Notes under the pieces: model-generated
Told to the model about the DNA's origin: nothing
The model's database searches: none
The model's input: the letters and a program-made list of their open reading frames with translations, nothing else
In this document: positions 33,821-45,533 of the stretch, piece by piece
Layout of the letters: each line of letters starts with the position of its first letter
How positions within the stretch are numbered: the stretch's first letter is position 1
Program-made: the position numbers and the translations under genes
Assembly: GCF_016801865.2 (NCBI RefSeq)
Contig: NC_068939.1
Location: 150,055,132-150,119,131 of the forward strand
DNA from: Culex pipiens pallens
Taxonomy: Eukaryota > Arthropoda > Insecta > Diptera > Culicidae
Length of the DNA: 64,000 nt
Reading direction: 5' to 3'

Positions 33821-33824
33821 GTTG

Positions 33825-34339
33825 TTTCATTGTCCAGTTTTGTGGCCAGCGGCCAGGATCCTCGCAAACAGTTGATGAGTAGATAGTCCCAAGAGGGGGG
33901 AGTAGGCAGGTTGGTAGCAGCAGTTGAAGAGCACCAACGCAAACATCAACTGAACGTGCAGTTCTAGGAAAATGTTCCTCCTACACGTGTTGGCTGTGGA
34001 ATCACTTGGTGTAACTCAGGACTAAATGGAAATGATTTATTTGAATGCCTCAATAACGTTTTACTTGAGTTGTGAATCAGACGCCTTATAAAAATCGGCA
34101 AAAATTGAAAAAAAAAAGTTATCACTTGAAATTTAATTTTTAAAGCAGAAAGCACGTAAGCGACAATTTGTTTGTAACATTTGTAGACACGCCAAAGTTT
34201 GCCTTTTGATGGATCAGGTCATCATTTTCAAAACAAACTTTTTTAATGTGTATGAAAAACTTAAGAGCGAATTCACGTTCAGAGCACACCCATCTCTCAT
34301 CGACAGTATCAATCTGTCTAAAATTAATAGTAGTTAAAT
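33825..34339. other. Probable single-copy host DNA
   Basis: This continues the 24.6-24.88 kb sequence across the LTR insertion. It is GC-richer up to about 34000 (GTGGCCAGCGGCCAGGATCC), then AT-rich. No gene is recognised. Confidence 0.4.
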
Positions 34340-34470
34340 AGTAGTTTATGCAACAAGTTGCAAAAAGAAGATTTTTTCAGCACAAGTCGTGCATTTATCC
34401 AACTCGGTGAACCTCGTTGGCTAAATACGACGAGTGCTGAAAAGAAAACAATTTTTGCAACATAATTTTT
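34340..34470. repeat. Hairpin-forming dispersed repeat
   Basis: TTTTTTCAGCAC, TTATCCAAC and the inverse GTGCTGAAAA form a stem-loop. A better preserved copy is at 48090-48250. Confidence 0.7.
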
Positions 34471-34886
34471 TTTTTGCAATTGCTTGCAATTTTTGCTGAA
34501 AAGTCAGCTTTGGAAGTCAATACAAGAAAGGAGGAGAGGAGAAAGGATTTTCTGAACGATTTGGCGTCTTCGGCAAAGTTGTAAGTATTGCTTAGGATTA
34601 AAAATAGTTCCACTCTATCAAATAAAGCCATTTTTAAGATCGACTTTTCACACAAACAAAAAATGCATCGACAAAATAACGGTTTAAAAAAATGACATGA
34701 CAATTTTGGAACAAGAAGACAACAACTTGCTTGATTGCTGTGCACCCTGAAATCAAATTTGCAATCACAAAGTAGGGGAACTATACTTTTATCATGTATT
34801 CCAGCTTTCATAAAGTGTTTTTGACTGTTCCAAAGTAATAAATAGTTCAAATTAAAGTGAGCAAGCAACTCTCCATTGTTGATACA
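34471..34886. other. AT-rich repeat remnants
   Basis: GGCGTCTTCGGCAAAGTTGTAA at about 34562 is a foldback-family motif. The 169-codon minus-strand ORF at 34395-34904 spans this and the hairpin repeat and shows no domain. Confidence 0.4.
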
Positions 34887-36823
34887 TGAGCAATTCTCTA
34901 CCAAAACCAGAAATGGATTTTATTTGTATTTTTTGATTTGGCTCAAACTTTTTGGGGGCCTTCCCTATGACCAAAGAAGCCATTTTGCATCATTAGTTTG
35001 TCCATATAAATTTCCATACAAATTTGGCAGCTGTTCATACAAAAATGGTACGTAAATATTCGAAAATCTGTAACTTTTGAAGGAATTTTTTGATCAATTT
35101 GGTGTCTTCGGCAAAGTTGTAGGTATTGTTAAGGACTATTTAAAAAAAAATAGGTACACGGAAAAAAAAATTTCCCGATTTTTTTATTAACTTTTTTTTC
35201 ACAAAAACTCAAATTCCCAAAATACGTATTTTTTGATTTTCGAGATTTTTTGATATGTTTTAGGGGACAAAAATCCGCAACTTTTGAGCTATAGAGAAAC
35301 ATGGTCAAAAAATCTGCCGCCGAGTTATGATTTTTTGAAAAACTGGTGATTTTTGGAAAAAATCGAAATTTCATACATAAAATTTTTTTGACCTCATTTT
35401 TTTATGCAAAATTGAATTTGCAATCGAAAATTACTTTACAGATTTTTTGATAAAGGGCCCCGTTTTCAAGATATAGCCACCGAAAGTTTGATTTCAGCGA
35501 AATATTTGCAGTTTTTCGATTTTTAAAAATAGTGACCATGAGCGACCATTTCTAAAAAATTTTTTTTTGAAAAGTTCAGAAAATTTGCTATAAAATTGTC
35601 TAAGAGACACCGAAGATTGGACCTCTGGTTGTTGAGATACAGCGGCTTAAAGAAAAAGAAACACGAAAATTGAAGTTTTCTAAGTCTCACCCAAACAGCC
35701 CACGATTTTCTAATGACGATATCTCAGCAATTAATGGTTCAATTTTCAATGTTATTACATGAAACATTCGTGAAATTTTCCGATCATTTCGAAAAAAATA
35801 TTTTGAAAATTTTTAAATCAAGACTAACATTTCAAATGGGCATAATATTCAATGTTTGGCCCTTTTAAAATGTTAGTCTTGATTTATTTTTTTTCAAAAT
35901 ATTTTTTTCGAAAAGATCGGAAAATTTCACGAATGTTTCATGTATTAACATTGAAAATTGAACCATTAGTTGCTGAGATATCGTCATCAGAAAATCGTGG
36001 GCTGTTTGGGTGAGACTTAAAAAACTTCAATTTTCGTGTTTCTTTTTCTTTAAGCCGCTGTATCTCAACAACCAGAGGTCCAATCTTCGGTGTCTCTTAG
36101 ACAATTTTATAGCAAATTTTCTGAACTTTTCAAAAAAAAATATTTTTAGAAATGGTCACTCATGGTCACTATTTTTAAAAATCGAAAAACTGCAAATATT
36201 TCGCTGAAATCAAACTTTCGGTGGCTATATCTTGAAAACGGGGCCCTTTATCAAAAAATCTGTAAAGTAATTTTCGATTGCAAATTCAATTTTGCATAAA
36301 AAAATGAGGTCAAAAAAATTTTATGTATGAAATTTCGATTTTTTCCAAAAATCACCAGTTTTTCAAAAAATCATAACTCGGCGGCAGATTTTTTGACCAT
36401 GTTTCTCTATAGCTCAAAAGTTGCGGATTTTTGTCCCCTAAAACATATCAAAAAATCTCGAAAATCAAAAAATACGTATTTTGGGAATTTGAGTTTTTGT
36501 GAAAAAAAAGTTAATAAAAAAATCGGGAATTTTTTTTTTCCGTGTACCTATTTTTTTCTAAATAGTCCTTAACAATACCTACAACTTTGCCGAAGACACC
36601 AAATTGATCAAAAAATTCCTTCAAAAGTTACAGATTTTCGAATATTTACGTACCATTTTTGTATGAACAGCTGCCAAATTTGTATGGAAATTTATATGGA
36701 CAAACTAATGATGCAAAATGGCTTCTTTGGTCATAGGGAAGGCCCCCACAAAGTTTGAGCCAAATAAAAAAATACAAAAAATAAAAATGGTCGAAATCGG
36801 CCGGTTTTGTAGAGAATTGCTCA
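34887..36823. mobile_element. Complete TGAGCAATTCTC palindrome, 1.94 kb
   Basis: It runs from TGAGCAATTCTCT (34887) to AGAGAATTGCTCA (36823), with the dinucleotide CA on both sides. Arms (34887 to about 35815, about 35890 to 36823) are near-identical inverted copies. The centre is itself a hairpin, AATCAAGACTAACATTTCAAA with its inverse. There is no transposase, so this is a non-autonomous foldback. Partial copies lie at 927, 3040, 13396, about 37950, about 60455 and about 62990. Identical short ORFs on each arm are shadows. Confidence 0.9.
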
Positions 36824-37949
36824 CATCTGAAAATGTTGATTTAATAGCGGAAAACGGCAAAAGTGATGAGAATTGGTCGAACGGCTTAGAGTGATTAAAA
36901 TGGGTTTATTTCCCCCACATTTCATAAATTTCAATATCGTGTTCACCGTTCAAATCAATATGCTATTGAACAGTATCACTGTTAATAAAGCAATTCTCCA
37001 CGAAAACAAATTTTCTGGGGGTTCCTTGGCCAAAATAATTAGACCCGTATTTTTTTGTTTGGCCATTAGGGTGACCTAAGCCATGTAAGGGTGGTCCAAA
37101 AAATTGAAATTTTCGTCGATTTTCGCAAAAAAACAACTTTAAAAAAAATCATGTTTCCGCGCTATTTAATCCGATTTTAGCTGTCTTAAACGCAAAAGAA
37201 AGGTGATTGGTTTGGCTATTTGGGAAAAATAGCAAGAAGTTTCAAAAATCTAGCTTAACAATTGATGAGGTCGTATGAAAACTTAAAATGCTGTTTTCAA
37301 GGCATCGGGACCAAAGAGCCTATGTCTGAAAATATTGTTACCTGATTCCTTGGAAAATTTTACCTAACATGGTGAAGTTATGTTTTCAATTTTCTGAGAA
37401 ACGATTTAAAAAAAAAACTGGATTTTTCGACGCGCCACGCGCAAAAATGGAAAAATGACGAAAATGGCAAAAAATAAACCATTTTTTTTACTAAAACTGC
37501 GATAACTTGAAAATTTCAGCGATGACCATGTTAGGGTACCAAAAGTTGCGTATTTTAATTACGCTGTTTTCGTGGGGAATTGCTGAAAACAAGTGTTCAA
37601 TATAATACAACTATCGAAAATTATTACTATACAATTTTGTTATTTATGGTGAAGAAAAGTAGGCCGTTTCGTTATTCGAGAGTGAAAAATAAGAAGTTTC
37701 ACACGGAATTGCAAAAAGTACTTTTCATTTGCAAATTTTTTTGTACAGCTAAAAATAAGTTTTTTTTAGATTTTAGCCCATGTTTTACAGATTTCATGAT
37801 TTGGCATGTATCACAACTCAAGAGATAGCATTATTTTTTCGTTTTTAATATATTCGGAAATGCCATTATCATAAATGGTTCTTTGCACAATCAATATTTT
37901 TTGTGAAGGGTCGAAATGAAAAAATGCCAGTTTATTCGAGTGTAAATAT
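36824..37949. repeat. Dispersed-repeat sequence, no gene
   Basis: About 37080-37580 is an old repeat (AGGGTGGTCCAAAAAATT, TTTTTCGACGCGCCACGCGC). About 37590-37740 (AGAAAAGTAGGC.GTTTCGT, AAGTTTCACACGGAATTGC) is a paralogue of the sequence into which the hAT-type element at 48421 inserted, and so shows the unoccupied target. Confidence 0.55.
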
Positions 37950-38140
37950 TTTTTTCTGAGAAGATTCACACAACACTTACAACTTTGACGAAGACACCAA
38001 ATCAATCAGAGAATCCGTATTCAAGATACAGATTTTTGATTATTTTATAAGCCTTTTGTATGGACAGCTGCCAAAATTGTATCAAAACTTGAATGAACGA
38101 ATAAGAATAATGCAAAATGACTTTTTTTGGTCATAGAAAA
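37950..38140 (-). repeat. Fragment of the TGAGCAATTCTC family
   Basis: TATGGACAGCTGCCAAAATT and GACGAAGACACCAAATCAAT match the arm in inverse orientation. The terminus is lost. Confidence 0.6.
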
Positions 38141-38144
38141 AGTA

Positions 38145-38362
38145 CCCGGGCAGACGGTGATAACAAAATTCATGCCATCTCAATAACAATTACTGTTAAA
38201 ATAACAGAAAGTGTTATGGAATCTTCTTGAAAAATCCATTTTTGCCTATGAGTTTAATAACAGTTCATGTTATCATAACACAATTTGTTATTGGTCTGAT
38301 ATTGGTTGAAAGCCAAAACAACTTGGGAATAACGTTTTTTGTTATGGAAGAATATTGGGATG
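38145..38362 (+). mobile_element. CCCGGGCAGACGG MITE, one end only
   Basis: It begins CCCGGGCAGACGGTGATAAC and follows the B end of the family seen at 45534-46847 (ATTCATGCCATCTCAATAAC). The other end is missing. Confidence 0.75.
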
Positions 38363-38764
38363 ATATGATTAGTAGTTAAGAGCGAGTCCACGAACAGGGC
38401 ATACCCCTTTGTATGGGACGTCGTTTGGACCTCACCAATCTGCCTGCAATTTTCAGGGGTTGTTTGTACATATAAAACTAGCATCTAGCCAAAATATTAG
38501 CACTCTAGGTCAACGAGAAGTGGGGCAAATCGGGACACAAAGTTTGAAGGTTCAAAAACGTTAAAAATCTTAAAAATGCTGTAATTTGAGCAAAATTCAA
38601 TTTAATTTCAAAATTTAAAATGAATCTGAAAGGGCTTGAAAAAGGCAACAAAATGCAAAGTGAAGCATCCCAATTAGTTAAAGCTGAAGGGAGTTATTGG
38701 CATTTTAGTGAAAAAATAGCACATTTTTCAAACTCATTTAAAAAAGTGTTCCATCCAGATATCA
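38363..38764. other. AT-rich, nothing clear
   Basis: AAGTGGGGCAAATCGGGACAC near 38518 resembles the TGGGGCAAG repeat. No gene. Confidence 0.35.
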
Positions 38765-39241
38765 GCAGCTTGTAGGGGACATCTGGGAATACCATCTGAG
38801 ACTGAGAACGTTTTGGGTAAGGCAGTTTAACACATAAAATAGACACTTTTTCTATTAGTGATTTTTTTTGCATTAAATTTTTGCTCGGGGACCCCTAAGA
38901 TCGAAATTTTCTTGTGATAATTTCACATATTCGTATTTCTGAGACAATTTCACAATAGAAAAATGCATAAAACTGTTTATTTTCATCCATTAAAGCCCTT
39001 TCAAAAATCAAAGTTTAAAAAAATCTTCAAATCACATTTATTGAAAATCAAGTTCGTTTCCAAGGATACTAGATGTCACCAGAAAATGAAATGAAAGTAA
39101 ACATTTATCATGTTTCTACTGTGAAATTGTCTCATTGATAAAATTATCACCGAAAATTTGATCTTATTTTATGTGTTAAACTGCCTTACATAAAACGTTC
39201 TCATTCTCAGATGGTATTCCCAGATGTCCCCTACAAGCTGC
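38765..39241. mobile_element. Foldback MITE, about 80-bp inverted ends
   Basis: GCAGCTTGTAGGGGACATCT (38765) pairs with AGATGTCCCCTACAAGCTGC (to 39241). Pairing continues through the AGTTTAACACATAAAATA block, and a weaker inner pair, GACAATTTCACA, follows. No ORF. Confidence 0.85.
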
Positions 39242-39267
39242 AGGTAGGTAAGTAAGTATGGGTTTAT

Positions 39268-39520
39268 TTGTAGGGGAAATTCTCGTATGTTTGGCAGGTT
39301 AACCACTCGCTCCTAACTCCATCCAATTTGCTGATTTTTACTATTTATATTTTGCATATTTTGCAAAACTTTTGATAGAAACTTGCTTGCTCACTTCTTA
39401 TTGAGCTATTCATCACTCGATTTCAGTTGAAAACGCTTTTAATTAGCTTTAATTGAATGTCAAAGTTCTGACCTGCCAACATTAGAAGCATGCTGGAATT
39501 AGATGCTGTTCCCCTATACA
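39268..39520. mobile_element. Possible MITE with TGTAGGGG ends
   Basis: TTGTAGGGGAAATTC near 39268 and the inverse GTTCCCCTATACA to 39520, plus inner GGCAGGTTAA / TGACCTGCC, suggest imperfect inverted ends. Confidence 0.4.
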
Positions 39521-39832
39521 ATAATTTATCTATTGTGATTCTAATTACAAAATTGAATCATCAGTAAACTTCTTGCATGCTTCTTGTTGGTTGAAAAATA
39601 GGTGAAAATGGGGTCCAACCTGTTTTTTAACAGAATATTCAACAATATTTCAGCTGAAAACAACAATTATTTAGTTAATTTTCTAAAAAAACTATTCTAA
39701 CAGTCGACTGCTAGAAATTTTTTACGGCCGTTTAACCAACAATTTTTTTTAATTAACTGGTGGTCAGCAATTTCGGGTTAACAAAATCAACAATCGATTG
39801 TTGAAAAAAACTGTGTCAAAAATTAACCCATA

Positions 39833-40459
39833 CCGTCAATGGGGGTGACTATGGGTCAAAAAACGATACACCTCTCGTAATTTCTTTATAGCAAAAACAA
39901 TTTGAATAACATCGAAAATCTTTTATCTTAGAATTGTTCTTAGATAGTTTACTAACATTTTTCCAAAATATGGTGTAATTTGATGGACTCTACCTTAAAT
40001 GGCAATCGTTTGAAAATTGACCCAATCTCACCCCTTTGAGGGGGACATTGGGTCAAATGAAACTAAAATGATGCTCAAATACAAAGATATAGTAAAAACA
40101 AGTCATCCTTCAGTGTTTCTTGTTCGAGGGAATCGTATTGACATGCTAAAATATTTGAAGTAGAGATTTTCAAACATTTGGGTACTTTTTGATCAATTCC
40201 AACAAAAAATTTAAAAAGTTGATTTTTCGAGAGGTCATTTTTGGCCAAAAACGTACCTCAACTTTAGACAGCTGCTTAAATGACAGGATTTGTTCTAGGA
40301 ACGAGATTTTTTTCAGAAAAGTCATCTTAGGATGTCCCTTGCACAACCCTTTTAACAGAATTTAGTTTAATTGAGAAGTACCTGAGAAATTTTAAAATCC
40401 GTAAAAAAATACTTTGACCTAATCTCACCCCCCAGACCCAATGTCACCCCCACTGACGG
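39833..40459. mobile_element. TIR element with TA duplication, 627 bp
   Basis: The termini are CCGTCAATGGGGGTGAC (39833) and GTCACCCCCACTGACGG (to 40459), extended by a shared GGGTC. TA lies on both sides (39831-39832, 40460-40461). Internal copies of GACATTGGGTCAAA and CTCACCCC repeat the end motif. A related end is at about 59130-59158. No ORF. Confidence 0.85.
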
Positions 40460-40461
40460 TA

Positions 40462-41420
40462 CTTTTAGTTAAATTAACCAAGATTTTCTAAGATTTGACT
40501 TTCTTCAATATGATTGGATTTTGAAAGTCTGCCAATTTTGTTATATTTAAGTACTCGAAAAAATACACCATGCGCTTTGGGGCAGTCCTGCAAAATAAAA
40601 AAAAGTAATGTTACACCAGGCAAAAACTTGCAGAATGTCTTCTAAATGTTCGAACCTGAAATTGTTCCCCTGCTTAAAAATATCAATGTCAGCCTAGCAG
40701 CATTTCCGAACTAATGTCCCGTTAGCACCGAGTCTCAACTTCTCTCAGCACTCTGCACTGTCCCTAATTACCCCTGGAATCCCCAGGAGCCCTCGCTTGC
40801 TGCTGATTATAATCCCCCTCCGTCTTCACTTTGAAGTTATCAGTTATATTTCAGTTATGGGCCACCCTCCCCAATAGAAAAGCTGCAATATCTCTCTCTG
40901 TGCACAACCCCTTAAAGAAGCAGGTTAAGGAGGTGGCAGGCTCTCGATGCCTAATGAGAATTTTCCGTACCAGTTCAAGCAACCCCCCTGAAATGTTCAG
41001 CTCGGAAAAGTGTGAAAATCCTCCTCCACTTAGCAGCAGAAACAGCACACTTAATTCACACTCACACGACGACGACGACGCCGGTGAAGCCCTTTTCGGC
41101 CGTAAATGCTCTTATATTTTGTGTGTTGGGTGGGTAGGATGTGTCCTAATGGTAACAAGCAAAAGTCGATTTTTGTGGAGAGATCTTGTAATTACAGAGT
41201 GTTTAAGAGGATTTCTCGCCTTTTCCACTTCCTTCTCTTCTCCCCCTGATGGAGCACCTTTTCGAGTGATAGTTGAGTTGGGCAAAAGGTTTTCCAAAAC
41301 ATGGACTTGGCTGTTTGATGGGAATTTTCGAGGAGCAATTATTTTCGAGACTGTGACTGAGTATTGTCAAAAGCTTTTGAATCCATCTGGAACATTTCAA
41401 TTCTGAAGGTTTTTTTTTAG
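40462..41420. other. Mostly single-copy host DNA, no gene recognised
   Basis: From about 40700 GC content rises and known repeat motifs are absent. A short (CGA)n stretch lies near 41066. A 191-codon plus-strand ORF (40831-41406) has overlapping minus-strand ORFs of similar quality and no domain. I do not call it a gene. Confidence 0.35.
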
Positions 41421-42746
41421 ATTTTAATAACGAAATTGACATTAATGAAGAATAAATTCTTCAATGTGTTGATTTCACTTCCAGCAAATTGCTGCTGTCA
41501 CCAACGATTTCCTGATAACAAATTTGCTCGTTGCTTTGGGGCATGCCCTAATGTTCCATCAACGGGTGAGCAACGGGAATATGTACACTCATTAAGCGTA
41601 AAATTAAGCAATGCATTTCTAAGCTGTGATGAATGATGCCACGGAAAGGTTCGATGGTTTTTGATTGTAAAAAAGCAATGCGAATTCTTTTATGCTGATT
41701 TTCATTTTGCAACATTTTAGGCCAATTCCACAAAAAAAAAATAGCGAAAAATAATCGTCACATTGGTTTCAAATTTTATGTTTAAATTCAATGATCAAAT
41801 AAATGTCATAAAAATGGCGTGAATTTTTTTCAGTGTATTTTTTCAACACTTTTTGTTACGATGCAACCAATTCGAGATACAGATATATTTACTTACAGCC
41901 ATTCTCGGGTGTCACTAAACCCGTATGGACAAAAATATTTTAAAAAATCTCAGTTTTTGCAAAATTGCAGTTCGCTGCAATTTTTTTTAATTCCTCTGAA
42001 TTTTCGGGACATTTTACAAGAGGTGGGTCCGACATAAACTTGAAAAACATTTGAAAGATCTTTGCGGTAAAAGCTAACTTTTGGGCTATTTGGGCCAACG
42101 GTTTTGTTTTTGGAAAAGTTAAATATAAATTCAAAAAAAATAAACAATTTTTGGAAAGTATCAAATGATATCGAAACATTAATTTTTTTTCAGAAATGAT
42201 TTATAAGGTTGCAATAGGAAAAAAACAGTGTTGAAATTTTGATAAAGGGCACCGCTTTTGAGTTAAGCAAAATTTTTCGATTTTATTTCAATAAAAAACA
42301 TAACTTCTGCCTCAACAAACTTTTTCACAATTCAGTATAAAATCAAAAAAAAATATGTTAGGAAACAACAGAGTGGCATTTGAATCATCCAGAAATTCTA
42401 GATACTTTAGCTGAGAATTAAGATGGATTTTTTCCTCTAAATATAAAAAATGAAAACGTGTTTTCGAAACGACCAGAAAATTATCTAAAATCTTTTTCAA
42501 ACAATTGTTGATCTGAACTGTATTTGCTGGGATTCGGTCTTGCAGAGCATGAAAATTATGAACATCGTTTTGGCTGAGGATTGCAAATTTTAATGCAATT
42601 TTTTAACAGATTTCCTCAAAAAATCAGGGAGAAAAAAAAATTGCCTAAAATTTTACCTTTAATTGGAAAACAAGTAAATTATAAAGAATGTGTTGCATAA
42701 CGTTTAACCGCTACTAAAATTAAAAAAAACTGTTTTTTTTTCAAAC
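41421..42746. other. AT-rich old dispersed repeats
   Basis: Motifs such as TTTTGATAAAGGGCACCG (42238) recall the foldback arms, but no clean boundaries remain. No gene. Confidence 0.35.
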
Positions 42747-43226
42747 AAGGCCGTTGCAAATATTTTTCAAAGTTTATGTCCCCCCCCCCCCACCTTCAAA
42801 GTTGGCCTGAATAATCAGGGGGCAAAAAAATATTTTTTCGATAAACTTCAAAATTTTAATGAAAATTAAAGTTTAATCAACTGAAAACCAGTTAAAATGC
42901 ATTTTCCCGCGTTTATAATCATATTTAGCATGTTTGAACTTCTTTGAAAACATTTTAAATTTTCATGAAATACCAATGTACAGTTCCACAAAAAGTTTTT
43001 TTTTGCGAAAAAAAAAAATCCGTCAATACCTCGATATTTTCAAAACTAATGATTGGAAAGCAACTGTACGCCTGTAAAATGCATTTTAAAACACTTTTTT
43101 CATCCAAATGTTGAAACCTAGGCTTGTAATTTCAATTACAATTACCCCCCCCCCCCCCCCCTCCCCCCCTTTTGACTTTGGTCAGAGCCGAGGGACATAA
43201 ACTTCAAAAAATATTTGCTACGGCCT
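42747..43226. mobile_element. TIR element with internal poly(C) tracts
   Basis: AAGGCCGTTGCAAATATTTT (42747) is mirrored by the sequence ending GCTACGGCCTT (43226). Pairing continues through AGTTTATGTCCC / GGGACATAAACTT, about 33 bp in all. Each end has a C-run just inside it (42780-42792, 43145-43169). No ORF. Confidence 0.8.
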
Positions 43227-43384
43227 TACGAAAATTTGGACTGGGCTTAAAAATTTCAATGTGTGGCCAGAGCTGTGGGAAAAAACTAAAAACAAAATAT
43301 GTGCAGCCTTATTTAGCTATCCATTTTTAATGTTCGAAAAATACTTTTCAATTTTATAAAAAAAAAAACAATCGCATATTGAAA

Positions 43385-43600
43385 AAAACGGGTTTCGCCT
43401 TGTAAGCGGAAGGGGGTGGGAGGGTCGATCCCTGTCTGGCTTGGCAAAGTCAGATCTCTTAAAAGAGTAAATCTGCTCACTTTGTAAACTGGCCGGTAGG
43501 GGATGGGTTTCCGTGGGTAGGGGATGGCATGCCGACTAGCGGCATGCTGGGTTTCCAATCCAGAGGTCGTGAGTTTGATTTTCGTACCGGAATGATGAAG
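43385..43600. repeat. Degenerate tRNA-like / SINE-like sequence
   Basis: GCATGCTGGGTTTCCAATCC, then AGAGGTCGTGAGTTTGATTT, resembles an anticodon arm plus a worn box B. An earlier GGGTCGATCCCTG could be a second box B. No target duplication was found. Confidence 0.4.
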
Positions 43601-43819
43601 TTTTTTTTAAATTGTCACAAAATAAAAATAAAAATCGAAAATACTAAAAAAAATATAATTTGTCAAATGGGTATCAAACAACGCAACATTTGTATTTCAT
43701 TCAAAATAAACTCTAAAACAGTGAAAATGCATGCAAAATTTAATGCAAATTATTAAAATTTAAATACTTTAAAAAATACGGTATTTCGTATTTTTTTTTA
43801 AGATGTTTAGGCTAGAGTA

Positions 43820-44722
43820 GTCATCAATGAGACACGGGGAACAATGATAAAATGGCTCTCACAAGTCGTAGTTTCAACCAATCAGGCTCATATTTGGGGG
43901 AAAGGTGTGTCTACTGGATACACGTCTGCCATATTAGTGGCTTTGGTTATGGACGCTCCTTTAAAAAGTTATTCATAAATGTTTGATTCTGGGGTGTAAA
44001 AGTAAATTATGGACAAAAAATACTTTTTCGCTCGTAGGCTGCCATTTACACCAAAACCAATATTTCTTCAAATTTCTTTCGACTTTCCATAGGGATTGAG
44101 TTGGGCTACAATGTCCTTTCATTAGATTTGGCCAAAATTTTGAATATACCCAGAATCCAGGGCTGTCTCATTGTTCCCCACTCATTTCAGCCCATGGGTA
44201 ACAATGAGACACATTGATTTTTCTTCGATAAACTTTTCAAAATCGATGTAAATCTTTCAAAACATGAATTAAAAGTGATTTTTGGCATATTTATAGAGTT
44301 TAAACTTCATTTAACCAAAAATACAAAGTTATTTGGTATTAATATATGGATTTTACAAAATTTAAATACTTTTTAGTGTAACTTTTGTTAATAAAAGTTT
44401 CATGTTGACAAAATTGCCCTGAAATGTTCAAGGCAAGTCACCTGCAATGGAACAATACAAAAACATGATGTTTTGCTAGAAAAATGTTGATTTTCGTAGA
44501 GTGTCTCATTGTTCCCCAGCTGTCTCATTGTTCCTGCCAAGTGCGTCTACAATGAGACAGTTGAATAACTCTGGCTGTAGACATCAGATCGATCTCATAT
44601 TTTGGTCAATATTAGAACACATTAAAAGAAAGAAAATGCAACAAAAAGCGCATTAAAACACGCTGATAAAAAAATTAGAAAAATCGTTGAAAGTTGAAAA
44701 CCAAAAGTGTCTCATTGATGAC
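43820..44722. mobile_element. TIR element with TA duplication, 903 bp, repeated end motif
   Basis: GTCATCAATGAGACAC (43820) and GTGTCTCATTGATGAC (to 44722) are perfect 16-bp inverted ends flanked by TA (43818-43819, 44723-44724). The motif TGTCTCATTGTTCC, in either orientation, recurs inside at about 44163, 44200, 44503, 44519 and 44560. No ORF. Confidence 0.88.
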
Positions 44723-44879
44723 TACCCTACCCTACTTTGAAATTTACCATATTATCAAAAAAATATTGTTTTAAGAAGAAAGCTTTGAAAATTCAATACA
44801 ATTTGGTTGGTTCGAGTGACTAATAATGGCAGAATTTTTGAAACTATTTTTGTATTCTTTATTTTTCGATGCAAAATAG

Positions 44880-45250
44880 TTTTTTTTTTCGGAATTTGGG
44901 ACACGCCATCAAATTAGGCGTCCAATTTCACATAAAAGTCCTTTTGATTCCTAATTTCCATATCATAACCATATCAGGCAGCAAATTATTGAAAAAACAC
45001 GTATTTTTCGCATGTTAAAAAACGGAAGAGGTCGTACCGCTCCACCGAACGAAGTTGACTTTATAGCTGTCGGCCACCATTGCTAGTACCAACCACTAGT
45101 GTCTTCCTTTTTATCTACAAGGACTTCGCCGCCCTGGGCTCCTAAGTGTTTGAAAGTATGGCACGCAGCGACGGCGCCGAATACCCATATTTACACAAAG
45201 AATTTTTGAGCGCCCGCCGTGGGATTCGAACCGGCTCCACCGTCACTCTT
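44880..45250. repeat. Fragment of the 22109-23460 palindrome family, split by a SINE
   Basis: CGCCATCAAATTAGGCGTCC, TTTCGCATGTT and GTCGTACCGCTCCACCG match the family arm. The sequence resumes at CGTCACTC after the SINE at 45048-45233. Confidence 0.75.
45039..45242 (-). mobile_element. 5'-truncated tRNA-derived SINE with 9-bp duplication
   Basis: The body 45048-45233 is the same SINE as 570-808 but stops just past box B (GGGATTCGAACC), so the tRNA head is lost. GCTCCACCG is duplicated at 45039-45047 and 45234-45242. The uninterrupted target is visible in paralogues near 22240 and 23310-23330. Confidence 0.88.
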
Positions 45251-45533
45251 AAATCATCTTACCATGTAAGTGAAACGTAGTAGAACACAATGATGGAAAT
45301 CTTACACGAACTCTCGACATACCATTAATGAGAAAACGACAGTTTTCGCTATCTTCTGTTATTTTCAGGTATGCAACTAGATTTAAATATTTTCTCAACG
45401 TTAACAAATATTATCTGTTTGCGAAAAGTGAAGATGAAATTGCTCCCGAAAACCATTGAGTTGATTTTTGAACATTCATATTAGAGATATTCCACCCAGG
45501 AGAGAAGAAATACTCTTTTTTTTAAATTGCAAT
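45251..45533. other. AT-rich spacer
   Basis: Nothing recognised. Confidence 0.35.

Larger units (their letters stand above)
24876..33824 (+). mobile_element. Young gag-only LTR retrotransposon (non-autonomous)
   Basis: The body is 24880-33820 (8,941 bp). It has 364-bp LTRs at both ends that read as identical, each starting TG and ending CA. A 4-bp duplication GTTG lies at 24876-24879 and 33821-33824. A TGG-starting primer site-like sequence (TGGTGTCGG, 25245) follows the 5' LTR, and a purine stretch GGAAGGGG (33443) precedes the 3' LTR. Inside are one gag-like ORF (25397-26734), about 5.7 kb of extremely AT-rich DNA without ORFs, and a short ORF near the 3' end. There is no protease, reverse transcriptase or integrase. 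The 4-bp duplication and gag style suggest the Ty3/Gypsy order. It must be mobilised by a partner element. Confidence 0.92.

Noticed and set aside
34395..34904. 169-codon cysteine-containing protein
   Set aside because: Spans a hairpin repeat and foldback remnants; no domain and no continuation on either side.
40831..41406. 191-codon host gene
   Set aside because: No domain, competing ORFs on the opposite strand, ATG without context, and no splice or homology support.
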